In this document: piece after piece, positions 1 through 6,395 of the stretch
Numbering within the stretch: position 1 is the first letter of the stretch
Layout of the letters: every line of letters begins with the position of its first letter
Assembly (NCBI GenBank): GCA_018399915.1
Contig: JAGYNW010000025.1
Span: forward strand, 1 to 15,074
Length of the DNA: 15,074 nucleotides
Reading direction: 5' to 3'
Source: Candidatus Omnitrophota bacterium
Lineage (GTDB): Bacteria > Omnitrophota > Gorgyraeia > Zapsychrales > Zapsychraceae
The notes under the pieces: model-generated
What the model was told of the DNA's origin: nothing
The model's input: only the letters and a program-made list of their open reading frames with translations
Databases searched by the model: none
Made by a program: the position numbers and the translations under genes

Positions 1-203
1 TAACTCCCTAAATTAAATAATATCAAAAGGATAAGTCCACTTTCGCGGATTTACTCTAGTTAACATAATATGTATTATAGGAAGTTAATAAAAAGTCAAA
101 TCTTGACCAAATCTAAAGGTTTTTACTGGCATTTAAGCAATATTTCTATGCGCTTAAATAGCTTTTTGCGGGGGGTTTTACTGCGGATTCAGTCCTTTTC
201 CAC
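1..203. other. AT-rich intergenic region, no gene seen
   Basis: No plausible coding frame. An 8-bp inverted repeat (ATTTAAGC at 131-138, GCTTAAAT at 152-159, 13-nt loop) is followed on the plus strand by a five-T run (163-167). It could be a weak terminator for a plus-strand gene ending left of the window, but the stem is AT-rich. On the minus strand, a TATAAT (74-79) lies 14 nt after a TTGACT (94-99). That spacing is too short for a confident promoter. No terminator-like structure is evident just after the regulator gene that ends at 204. Confidence 0.4.
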
Positions 204-641
204 CTAACAAAGCCTGTATTTAGAACTCTGTGAGCCCATTTCGTGCGCACCGTCCTCAGGAAACTTAAGGATTTTCTTGCGTATTAAATTCTCTTCAAAT
301 TGCCCCTTTTGTAGCTGATCTTTATTAGGAACGTCCTTAGACCTTAGGCCAACCTGGACATCGGATATGCGGATGCGGATAATCTTTCCTTTAACAATGG
401 CCTCAGCAACGACTTTTCGCGCGCTACGTAAAATCCGGCCAAACGATGGCCTGGAAATCCCCATCAATTTAGCGCCTTCAGACTGATCATATCCCTGATA
501 ATCTGCCAACTTCAAGGCCTCAAATTCATCAATCCTTAGCTCGATCTCATCAGGGCGGCCGGGCTTGCCCCGGGGAGAAAACTGCTCCACAGTTGGCATC
601 TTTTGCACATACCGTACCTTTTTATGTCTGCCTTTTTTCAT
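204..641 (-). CDS. DUF134 (UPF0251) family helix-turn-helix DNA-binding protein
   Basis: 145 residues. The N-terminal 90 residues match the DUF134 pattern: a basic start, PxxxxFxPRGKPG, a helical segment IELRIDEFEALKLADYQG (about 33-50), then a sigma-like helix-turn-helix YDQSEGAKLMGISRPSFGRI (51-70) and a continuing helix RSARKVVAEAIVKGKIIRI (72-90). Family members are predicted transcription regulators, often found near NifX/NifB-like iron-molybdenum cofactor proteins; none is visible here. Residues 91-145 are a charged extension beyond the usual ~100-residue core, with a single terminal Cys. The ATG has only a weak purine-rich ribosome site (AAAAAGAGC). The promoter and paired palindromes upstream (713-789) point to autoregulation. 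The family call is firm; the regulon is unknown. Confidence 0.85.
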   Translation of the reverse strand: MKKGRHKKVRYVQKMPTVEQFSPRGKPGRPDEIELRIDEFEALKLADYQGYDQSEGAKLMGISRPSFGRILRSARKVVAEAIVKGKIIRIRISDVQVGLRSKDVPNKDQLQKGQFEENLIRKKILKFPEDGAHEMGSQSSKYRLC

Positions 642-712
642 TTCTAAGCTCTTTTTTTCGAATTAATTTGCGATTGACTTGTCCAACCGCCTCTCTCAAC
701 CTATTATTTAAT

Positions 713-762
713 ATAAGCATATGCTCAAAATAACATTATGTTTAATATGAGCATATGCTTAT
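713..762 (-). promoter_or_regulatory. paired palindromic operator (inverted repeat around AGCATATGCT)
   Basis: Two copies of the 10-bp palindrome AGCATATGCT (716-725 and 750-759) lie with centres 34 bp apart. They sit inside exact inverted 15-bp arms: ATAAGCATATGCTCA at 713-727 and TGAGCATATGCTTAT at 748-762. The promoter-proximal copy overlaps the -10 box and the other lies about 27-41 nt into the transcript. This layout fits repression, most simply autorepression by the DUF134 protein encoded immediately downstream. The symmetry is seen directly; the identity of the binding protein is inferred. Confidence 0.7.
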
Positions 763-789
763 TATAACCATTACCTTTTATTAAGACAA
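761..789 (-). promoter_or_regulatory. sigma70-type promoter for the DUF134 gene
   Basis: Read on the minus strand: -35 TTGTCT (784-789), a 17-nt spacer, and -10 TATAAT (761-766). The start would fall near 754, giving a leader of about 110 nt before the ATG at 641. The -10 box overlaps the palindrome at 748-762. It is the best promoter match in the window. The absence of another minus-strand gene until 641 supports the assignment. Confidence 0.7.
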
Positions 790-842
790 TCATAATTTGA
801 GAAAAATGAGTTTGATTTATTGCTGGATAAGTTACTTAATTC

Positions 843-873
843 AAAAAAATCGCAAAGGCCCGAACACGGGCCC
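843..873 (-). terminator. intrinsic terminator after the PPOX-fold gene
   Basis: On the minus strand, the stem GGCCCG-TGTT-CGGGCC (857-872, perfect 6-bp GC stem, 4-nt loop) is followed by TTTGCGA and a seven-T run (843-849). It starts about 30 nt after the stop codon at 903 and ends transcription before the DUF134 promoter. Confidence 0.65.
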
Positions 874-902
874 AAGCAACTTTTCCCATCGGTAGATCTG
901 AG

Positions 903-1322
903 TTATTCTGCGGCAAGATCAATGCTCTCCGGCGCCTGCAAATGCGGGGTCATGCCTTCCACTCTTTCCGGAACGACCACCATTAATGTTAAGCTCTCAT
1001 CCTCCGGGCCGGTAAAGAATTGCTTCATCATCGGAGAATTATCCCAAATGCATTGCTTTTTTTCCATATCATCGCTAAGCGTCGCTTTGCCGGCAATACG
1101 GCAAAAACTCATGGTCCTGTCCACAAAACAGATCTCGATCTTTGGGTTGGCTTCGATCTGTTGCTTTGCCCGGCTGGCAGGCATTAATGCGATCAAGAAA
1201 TGATTTAAATCTTCATCATAATACGGCATCAACGGCCTGACCCGCGGCTGGTCATTATCCAGAGTTGCCACAAAACCATATCCCGCGTCTCTGATAATAT
1301 CGATAATATCATCTTTGTTCAT
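903..1322 (-). CDS. pyridoxamine 5'-phosphate oxidase-fold (PPOX) family protein
   Basis: 139 residues, a normal length for single-domain PPOX-like split-barrel proteins. The N-terminus has the family layout: helix MNKDDIIDIIRDAGYGF, strand ATLDNDQPRVRPL, then NHFLIALMPASRAKQQIEANPKIEICFVD, in which the strand-Ser-(K/R)-helix segment normally contacts flavin phosphate. It ends in a strand MVVVPERVEGM and a short acidic tail. Such proteins bind FMN, F420 or heme, and the cofactor cannot be decided here. It is probably cytosolic, with no signal peptide. An AGGAGG ribosome site (1327-1332) lies 4 nt before the ATG. It follows the xdhC-like gene in the same direction after a 79-nt gap and may be the last gene of that transcript, since a terminator follows it. 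Confidence 0.75.
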   Translation of the reverse strand: MNKDDIIDIIRDAGYGFVATLDNDQPRVRPLMPYYDEDLNHFLIALMPASRAKQQIEANPKIEICFVDRTMSFCRIAGKATLSDDMEKKQCIWDNSPMMKQFFTGPEDESLTLMVVVPERVEGMTPHLQAPESIDLAAE

Positions 1323-1401
1323 GCGCCCTCCTTTTCCCTTGCATAATTTTCACATAAAAAGCTGCACACATGCTCCCAAGGGCAAACACCACCCGCAGGT
1401 T

Positions 1402-2205
1402 TTATCGTTTTTCTTTAAACTTGGCTGATCCCACATATGACTGGTTTTCCAAAGAGACTATTTCTGCGCAAATCGATACCGCGATCTCTTGTGGGGTCTG
1501 GGCCCCGATATCAATTCCTGCAGGAATATTGACACGCCTGATGTCTCTGGACGCAATACCCGCCTTCTTTAAATCGGCCTGCATCTTAAGCTTTTTAGCG
1601 TGGCTGGAAATTACCCCGATGTACGCTGCCTTAGACGAAACCACCGCTTTAAGGCATTCATAGTCATGGGCATGGGCATGAGTCACGATCATGATATGGT
1701 CAGCCGGGCCCAAAGAAAGCTTGCCAAGACTTTTCGCCGGATGCCCAACCATGATCTTGTCCGCATGCGGGAATCTTTTTTTATTAGCGTAAGCCTTGCG
1801 ATCATCCAATACGGTCACGCGGTAATTCAGCATCTTCATCATAAACGACAATGGCAAAGCAATATGCCCGGCGCCGCAAAGGATAAAATTCTTGACTGCC
1901 TCAAGGGGTTCCACAAAAACCTTTATTTGCCCACCGCAATAAGATGCTGGCTTCCCGCCCTGGAAATCAAAACTTGCTAAATAAGGCTTTTTGGTTTTAA
2001 TCACTTTTAAACAGGCTTTTTTGACGTCTTCTTCACACCAGCCCCCACCGATAGTCCCCTCAAAAGTTCCATCCTCATAAACCACCATTTTGGCTCCCGG
2101 CTTGCGGGGGCTGCCCTTTTCCGTCGACTCAACAATGGTGGCAAAAGCACACTTTTTACCGTTGGCCACGGATTGATACGCGTGATAAAGCAATTCATGA
2201 TCCAT
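1402..2205 (-). CDS. xdhC: XdhC/CoxI family molybdenum cofactor maturation protein
   Basis: 267 residues, two domains. The N-terminal XdhC/CoxI domain has AFATIVESTEKGSPRKPGAKM (20-40) and GTIGGGWCEEDV (50-61), the family GGGxxE signature, with CGGQ at 90-93. The C-terminal domain is Rossmann-like: FILCGAGHIALPLS (107-120), VTVLDD (130-135), a His-rich loop VTHAHAHDYECLK (174-186), YIGVISS and PAGIDIGAQTPQEIAVSI (238-255). Characterised relatives bind the Mo cofactor and promote its sulfuration and insertion into xanthine dehydrogenase-type enzymes. This one probably serves the three-subunit hydroxylase at 6767-10420. The start is supported by AGGA 6 nt upstream. It lies 25 nt after the cyclophilin stop, so the two are probably cotranscribed. 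Confidence 0.88.
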   Translation of the reverse strand: MDHELLYHAYQSVANGKKCAFATIVESTEKGSPRKPGAKMVVYEDGTFEGTIGGGWCEEDVKKACLKVIKTKKPYLASFDFQGGKPASYCGGQIKVFVEPLEAVKNFILCGAGHIALPLSFMMKMLNYRVTVLDDRKAYANKKRFPHADKIMVGHPAKSLGKLSLGPADHIMIVTHAHAHDYECLKAVVSSKAAYIGVISSHAKKLKMQADLKKAGIASRDIRRVNIPAGIDIGAQTPQEIAVSICAEIVSLENQSYVGSAKFKEKR

Positions 2206-2230
2206 ATACGATCCTGCCCGTTTTTAAGCA

Positions 2231-2797
2231 CTATTTAATGTGCGCCTTTAATATTTTCTGCTCTTCTTTCGGACGGTCACCGGGACCGGTCTCCGTGCTC
2301 TCGATCTTTTCCACAACATCATACCCATTGACCACTTCCCCGAAAATCGTATGATTACCATGAAGCCATGGTGCAGGCGCTGTCGTGATGAAAAACTGGC
2401 TGCCATTGGTATTAGGTCCGGCATTTGCCATCGCTAAAATGCCCGGCTTATCGAATTGCAATTCCTCAACGCATTCATCTGCAAAAGGTTTCCCCCAAAG
2501 ACTCTTGCCGCCACGGCCGGTACCCGAGGGATCACCGCCCTGGATCATAAAGTCTTTAATAACCCGGTGAAAGATCACGCCCTCATAATATCCCTTTTCG
2601 ATCAAACCAATCATGTTTTCACAAGCCTTGGGCGCTTTATCCTGAAATAATTTCAATTCAATATTTCCCTGGTTGGTTTCCAAAACAACGATCACTTCAT
2701 CTGACATCGGGGCTCCTTCCGTTTGTGCGTAAGCGGCTGTATTGCCTGTAGCGCATAAGACTGCGACCATTATAAAATAGACAATTCTCTTAAGCAT
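2231..2797 (-). CDS. cyclophilin-type peptidyl-prolyl cis-trans isomerase with signal peptide
   Basis: 188 residues. Residues 1-24 form a typical Sec signal peptide (MLKR, hydrophobic core, AYA before Gln25). The cyclophilin domain runs from about 32: FHRVIKDFMIQGGDP (76-90) carries the catalytic Arg78 and Gln86, then MANAGPNTNGSQFFI (123-137), and WLHGNHTIFGEV (144-155) with the conserved Trp144. All expected active-site positions are present. It catalyses prolyl isomerisation, in the periplasm if the full form is made. The ATG at 2797 has AAGGAG four nt upstream. A second ATG at Met31 has its own AAGGAG five nt upstream and would give a 158-residue cytosolic form. It lies between the acidic protein gene (82-nt gap) and the xdhC-like gene (25-nt gap). 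Confidence 0.93.
   Translation of the reverse strand: MLKRIVYFIMVAVLCATGNTAAYAQTEGAPMSDEVIVVLETNQGNIELKLFQDKAPKACENMIGLIEKGYYEGVIFHRVIKDFMIQGGDPSGTGRGGKSLWGKPFADECVEELQFDKPGILAMANAGPNTNGSQFFITTAPAPWLHGNHTIFGEVVNGYDVVEKIESTETGPGDRPKEEQKILKAHIK
2705..2718 (-). promoter_or_regulatory. internal ribosome binding site and alternative start (Met31) in the cyclophilin gene
   Basis: On the minus strand AAGGAG (2713-2718) is followed by a 5-nt spacer and an in-frame ATG (2705-2707), exactly after the signal-peptide region. It is as good as the site used by the first ATG. It could give a cytosolic isoform, or could be chance in a Pro/Ala-coding stretch. Confidence 0.5.
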
Positions 2798-2833
2798 GGT
2801 TCTCCTTATTTTTTATTTTCTTCTTTAAATTTA

Positions 2834-2864
2834 ATCTTATGGATTTTTTTCTGGAAAGGGTCAA
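2834..2864 (-). promoter_or_regulatory. possible promoter upstream of the cyclophilin gene
   Basis: On the minus strand TTGACC (2859-2864) and TAAGAT (2834-2839) are separated by 19 nt, longer than ideal. No terminator is seen between the acidic protein gene and the cyclophilin gene, so readthrough is an alternative. Confidence 0.3.
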
Positions 2865-2879
2865 CTGATTCAATAAAAG

Positions 2880-5714
2880 TTAATTCTGCTTCTCATCCTC
2901 ATCCTCATCGTCCTCTTCCTCTTCCTCCACGGGATCCTCAGGCAAGGTCAAAAACTCCACCTCATCATCAGCACTTTCTCCTTCGGCATCATCTTCATCT
3001 TCCACTAAGCGCATCCCAAAATTGGGCGCGGGTTCAGAAGACTCCTCCCCCTCTTCAGATCCCTCCTCCTTAGCGGCCTCTGCCTCAGGCGGCTGCGGTT
3101 CTATCTGCGCGGAATCAGAAAGATCAATCTCTCCTGCATCCTCACCGCCAATATTTTCAGAGGCGACACTTTCGAAACCTGATCCCTCATAATCATCCGA
3201 TGCCTTAGCGTCACTCTGGAACGTCTCAAGGCCTGAACCGCCTCCCTGATTGGTTTCTTCCTGAGAGTCTTGCGCACGCTCCTGTTCTGATGGCTCTGCT
3301 TCCGGCTCATACTTATCTTCTTGCTGATCCACTTCATATTGGATTACCGGGGAAGATTGTGATTTATCTTCAGCCGCATTGCTGTCCTGGTCATCGCCCG
3401 CCTGCTCTGATGCCGGCGGCTGTTCAAGATCCCCGGACTCTGCGTTTGCGGCCTTCTCCTGATCCTCCTCTACATACTGTTGATAATCCGGGGACAGAGA
3501 AATATGCGGTTGCTCTTTGCTGTTATCAATCTTCTTATGCGGCTCGTCCGGCTCATCTTCATCTTTTTGATCAGCTGTGATCTCTTCATCGTTTTCAAGA
3601 ATACCCCCCTCTTTTTCCGCCTCATTCTCTTTTTCACTTTCTTGATCTCTTGTCTCCGCTGATTCGGGATCCCTTGAACCGGCTTCTTCGGCAAGGCCCT
3701 CTTGTGCGGCCTCCTGGGCTGATAAAGCGTTCAATTCCTCCTGGACTTTCTCGTGAATGCTGTCGATCATGGCTTCTTTTTCTTGAGCGGAGATCCCCTC
3801 AGTGGCGCCCTTTTCAGCCTCATCTTGCCCCTGGCCTGGAATCTCTTCTGCATAGTCTTCTTCTGAATCCGGCGGCTCTCCTTCTTCTTTGGCGGGCATC
3901 TCTGCTTGCTCTTCCTGCTCTGCTTGCTCTGCGGTCTCTTTTTGGGCTTCTTCCGGCTTTTCTTCACCAATCTCGTCGGGATTTTCTTCTGGCGGTCCTT
4001 CCTGAGAATCTTTTAAAGCCGACATCTTCTCAAGATAGGAATTGATCACGCTATCTTTTTCCGCTAACTGGGTCTTCAGAGATTCAAATTTCTCAACCGA
4101 GGACTTTAACTCTTCCTCCCTTTGTAAAAGCTCGCGCTCTAAAGCATTCGCCTTTTCCTCCAGGTCGGAAACCATAGATTCGTTTTCACTTATCTTGCCT
4201 GCAAGGGCTTCCTTTTCCTGCTGAGCTTCTTTTGCCCTGGTCTTGGTTTCCAATAATTCTTCTTCCAGAAGGCTCTTGACGCCCTCAAACTCTTCGCGGT
4301 TTTGACGCTCATTATTCAGCGATTGCTGCACCTCTTCAAGATCCTCATTCTTTTCTTTCAAAAGCTGATCGAGCCTTTCGTAATTTTCCTTCAAGACCTT
4401 GTACTCTTCCATCAACGCCTCTTCATCCCGGCCCGGAATTTCTGTTGCCTGAACCGGTTCTGGTTCCCTGGGCTCCGTTGTTGAATCCGCCTCTGATTCA
4501 TCCTGTGCTGCCTTCTCCTTCGCTTCTTCCACCGCATCCAATTCTTCCAAAGACCCCTGCGCGCTGTATTGCTTTGTCTCTGCTGCCTCTTGCTCTGGAG
4601 GCTGCGACTCTTGAGCCTCTCCATCATCCAAGGCCTTTTTTTGCGCAGACTCATCCTCTTCACTGTCTTCGTCTTCGGGCTCAATAACATCATGTAACAA
4701 TGCTGGCCGCTCTTCTTCCTCTTGCTGTTCCTTGCTTACCGCCGGTTCCGCTTCTGACTCTTCCTCTTCTGTTTCCCCGGAAGACCCAACCCGCAAAGAA
4801 GCCGTTCCTGTGCTCTCTTCTCCCTGACTCATTTCTTGATCCGGCTTGCCGTCTTCAGGCTTAGGCTCAAGCTCCTCTTGACCTTCTGCGGAGACCTCAC
4901 CGGCTTTATCCTTACCTGACCCGTCCTGATCACCGGTCTTCTCCATAAAATCCTTTAAACTGCTGTAATGTTCCGAAGCAAGCCTTTGCTCATCTTTTTC
5001 CTTCTTCTTGAAAATATTTATCTTGCTGAAAAGAGAAGCTGTTTTTTTCTCTTGGGTTGCCTGCAATCCCTCTTCCGTTTCTTTTTTCTCCGGCATATCA
5101 GGAGTCTCTGAAGCGACCGGGGATTCTTGCTCTGCAGGCTTTAAAATAGATGTAGGAACAACCGGTTCAGAGTCTTTCTTCTCTATGGGCTCCTTCTTGC
5201 TAAAAAACGAAAACTTCTTTTTTTTCGCGGGGCTTGGTTTTTCTTCAGGCTCCGGCATTCCCTCAACCGATCGAAGCACATCGGACACAGAGGGATCTTT
5301 GCCTTTTTTAGAAGAAACAATATTTTTCTTTTTAAACGGATTAATCTTGGCTAAAAAAGAAGGTTTTGCAGCAGAGGATTCTTTTGGTGCAGGCGTCTCA
5401 GGCGCAAACTTATCCTCAGATTCCTGAAGCGGGGCATCTGACTGATCGCGGTCATCTGCAGCTTTCTCTCGCTCCAAAGAAGCGGCTTGTTCCGCAACCT
5501 GTTGCTCTTTCACCTCCCCGGGTTCAGCCGCAGGCTCTGATTGTCCGGCCTCAGGCACAGCGCGGCCGGTCTCAACGAGATTTTCCAATGTCATTTTTTC
5601 CAGATCCTGGACATTACTTTCAGAATCGGATTTCTTCCCTTCCTTAGTAATGGTCACCAAAACAAAGATTATTCCGATCACCGAAACCGCTGAAATGATA
5701 ATGAATAAAGTCAA
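2880..5714 (-). CDS. giant acidic single-TM coiled-coil protein, function unknown
   Basis: 944 residues; I do not recognise a family. It has an N-terminal transmembrane helix (about 2-22) followed by basic residues (K24, K27, K28), predicting a cytoplasmic tail. The tail is mostly low-complexity Glu/Asp/Ser/Gln/Pro. It contains three basic-aromatic islands: SFLAKINPFKKK (119-130), KKKKFSFFSKK (164-174) and SLFSKINIFKKK (227-238). A continuous heptad-like coiled coil spans about 428-572. The C-terminus is nearly pure Glu/Asp (EEEEEDDEDEDE, 930-941). The start is TTG: AAGGAG (5722-5727) lies 7 nt upstream and no better ATG is available. TM, charged linker and coiled coil recall ZipA- or EzrA-style anchors, but only in layout, with no sequence match. 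It is divergent from the MocA-like gene. Confidence 0.85.
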   Translation of the reverse strand: MTLFIIISAVSVIGIIFVLVTITKEGKKSDSESNVQDLEKMTLENLVETGRAVPEAGQSEPAAEPGEVKEQQVAEQAASLEREKAADDRDQSDAPLQESEDKFAPETPAPKESSAAKPSFLAKINPFKKKNIVSSKKGKDPSVSDVLRSVEGMPEPEEKPSPAKKKKFSFFSKKEPIEKKDSEPVVPTSILKPAEQESPVASETPDMPEKKETEEGLQATQEKKTASLFSKINIFKKKEKDEQRLASEHYSSLKDFMEKTGDQDGSGKDKAGEVSAEGQEELEPKPEDGKPDQEMSQGEESTGTASLRVGSSGETEEEESEAEPAVSKEQQEEEERPALLHDVIEPEDEDSEEDESAQKKALDDGEAQESQPPEQEAAETKQYSAQGSLEELDAVEEAKEKAAQDESEADSTTEPREPEPVQATEIPGRDEEALMEEYKVLKENYERLDQLLKEKNEDLEEVQQSLNNERQNREEFEGVKSLLEEELLETKTRAKEAQQEKEALAGKISENESMVSDLEEKANALERELLQREEELKSSVEKFESLKTQLAEKDSVINSYLEKMSALKDSQEGPPEENPDEIGEEKPEEAQKETAEQAEQEEQAEMPAKEEGEPPDSEEDYAEEIPGQGQDEAEKGATEGISAQEKEAMIDSIHEKVQEELNALSAQEAAQEGLAEEAGSRDPESAETRDQESEKENEAEKEGGILENDEEITADQKDEDEPDEPHKKIDNSKEQPHISLSPDYQQYVEEDQEKAANAESGDLEQPPASEQAGDDQDSNAAEDKSQSSPVIQYEVDQQEDKYEPEAEPSEQERAQDSQEETNQGGGSGLETFQSDAKASDDYEGSGFESVASENIGGEDAGEIDLSDSAQIEPQPPEAEAAKEEGSEEGEESSEPAPNFGMRLVEDEDDAEGESADDEVEFLTLPEDPVEEEEEDDEDEDEKQN

Positions 5715-5725
5715 TGAAAATCTCC

Positions 5726-5754
5726 TTGATAAAAAATGTTAAATTACATAATAT
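5726..5754 (+). promoter_or_regulatory. sigma70-type promoter for the MocA-like gene
   Basis: TTGATA (5726-5731), a 17-nt spacer and TAATAT (5749-5754). The expected start near 5761 gives a leader of about 38 nt before the ATG at 5799. The -35 overlaps the ribosome site of the divergent acidic protein gene. The minus-strand promoter must lie in the same 84-nt AT-rich gap; a weak candidate is TTAATG-17-TATATT. Confidence 0.6.
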
Positions 5755-5798
5755 AACTTTAACATATTTAAACATTAACGGATAAAAAAGGATCCCAC

Positions 5799-6395
5799 AT
5801 GATAACCTGTATCCTTTTAGCGGCTGGATCCAGCCAGCGCTTCGGATCCCCGAAAGCATTAGCACGCCTCAATGAAGCAACTGTGATCGAAAATCTTCAA
5901 TCGCGCCTGATAGAAAGTAATATTAATAATATTATTATTGTGTTGGGCGCGCATGCCCAACACATCCAACCATTTGTATTAAAACATAAAAAAGTGAAGG
6001 TTGTCTACAATAAACATCATAATTTTGGACAGACATCTTCTTTTCAATGCGGGCTGAAAAACATCGACGAAGAAACAACGGCGGTCCTGCTTTTACCGGT
6101 AGATTTTCCTCTGATCAAAACAGAGACAATCAATTTATTAATACAGACATACAAAAAACAAACCCCTTTAATTCTGGTACCAACCTGCCAGGAACGCAAA
6201 GGACACCCGCCGGTCTTTAGCCGGTCGCTTGAAAAAGAATTTTTAGACTTGGATATTTCGGAAGGGATCAATACTGTGGCGCATCGTCACAGCAAAGATA
6301 CCCGGCTGCTTGCCGTTAAAGACCCAGGTATCCTTGCCAGTTTCAACACACCTGAAGAATTCCACGCAATAAAAAAGAATCAAACCGCTTGCTGA
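5799..6395 (+). CDS. mocA: MobA-like NTP transferase, probable molybdenum cofactor cytidylyltransferase (MocA-like)
   Basis: 198 residues, the usual length. The nucleotide-binding signature LLAAGSSQRFGSPKAL (6-21) is at the N-terminus. NFGQTSSFQCGL (75-86) and LLLPVDFPLI (97-106) follow; the Asp102 region coordinates metal and nucleotide in this fold. GHPPVFS (135-141) is typical of MocA and relatives rather than of MobA. MocA attaches CMP to molybdopterin to form the dinucleotide cofactor of xanthine dehydrogenase-family enzymes, so it fits the hydroxylase operon next door. MobA (GMP) or another sugar-1-phosphate role is less likely. AAGGA (5788-5792) lies 6 nt before the ATG. It is the only plus-strand gene here, looks more AT-rich than its neighbours, and converges on the lipoprotein gene with no spacing. 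Confidence 0.82.
   Translation: MITCILLAAGSSQRFGSPKALARLNEATVIENLQSRLIESNINNIIIVLGAHAQHIQPFVLKHKKVKVVYNKHHNFGQTSSFQCGLKNIDEETTAVLLLPVDFPLIKTETINLLIQTYKKQTPLILVPTCQERKGHPPVFSRSLEKEFLDLDISEGINTVAHRHSKDTRLLAVKDPGILASFNTPEEFHAIKKNQTAC
5939..5964. repeat. perfect 10-bp inverted repeat inside the MocA-like gene
   Basis: TGTGTTGGGC (5939-5948), a 6-nt loop GCGCAT, then GCCCAACACA (5955-5964). It codes for part of VLGAHAQHIQ. Read on the minus strand it is followed by an A/T-only stretch (including the 12-bp palindrome AATAATATTATT, 5925-5936). It could act as a stem-loop for antisense transcripts arriving from the convergent operon. The structure is certain; the role is inferred. Confidence 0.6.

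Noticed and set aside
74..99. Minus-strand promoter TTGACT/TATAAT near the left edge
   Set aside because: The 14-nt spacer is too short and no downstream gene is visible in the window.
820..1203. Plus-strand open frame opposite the PPOX-fold gene
   Set aside because: It runs through the terminator and is antisense to a gene with clear family motifs; composition is not protein-like.
3290..5647. Several long plus-strand and alternate-frame open frames opposite the acidic protein gene
   Set aside because: They are Leu/Ser/Pro- or Arg/Lys-rich products of the GA-rich codon composition, lack ribosome sites and show no protein-like features.
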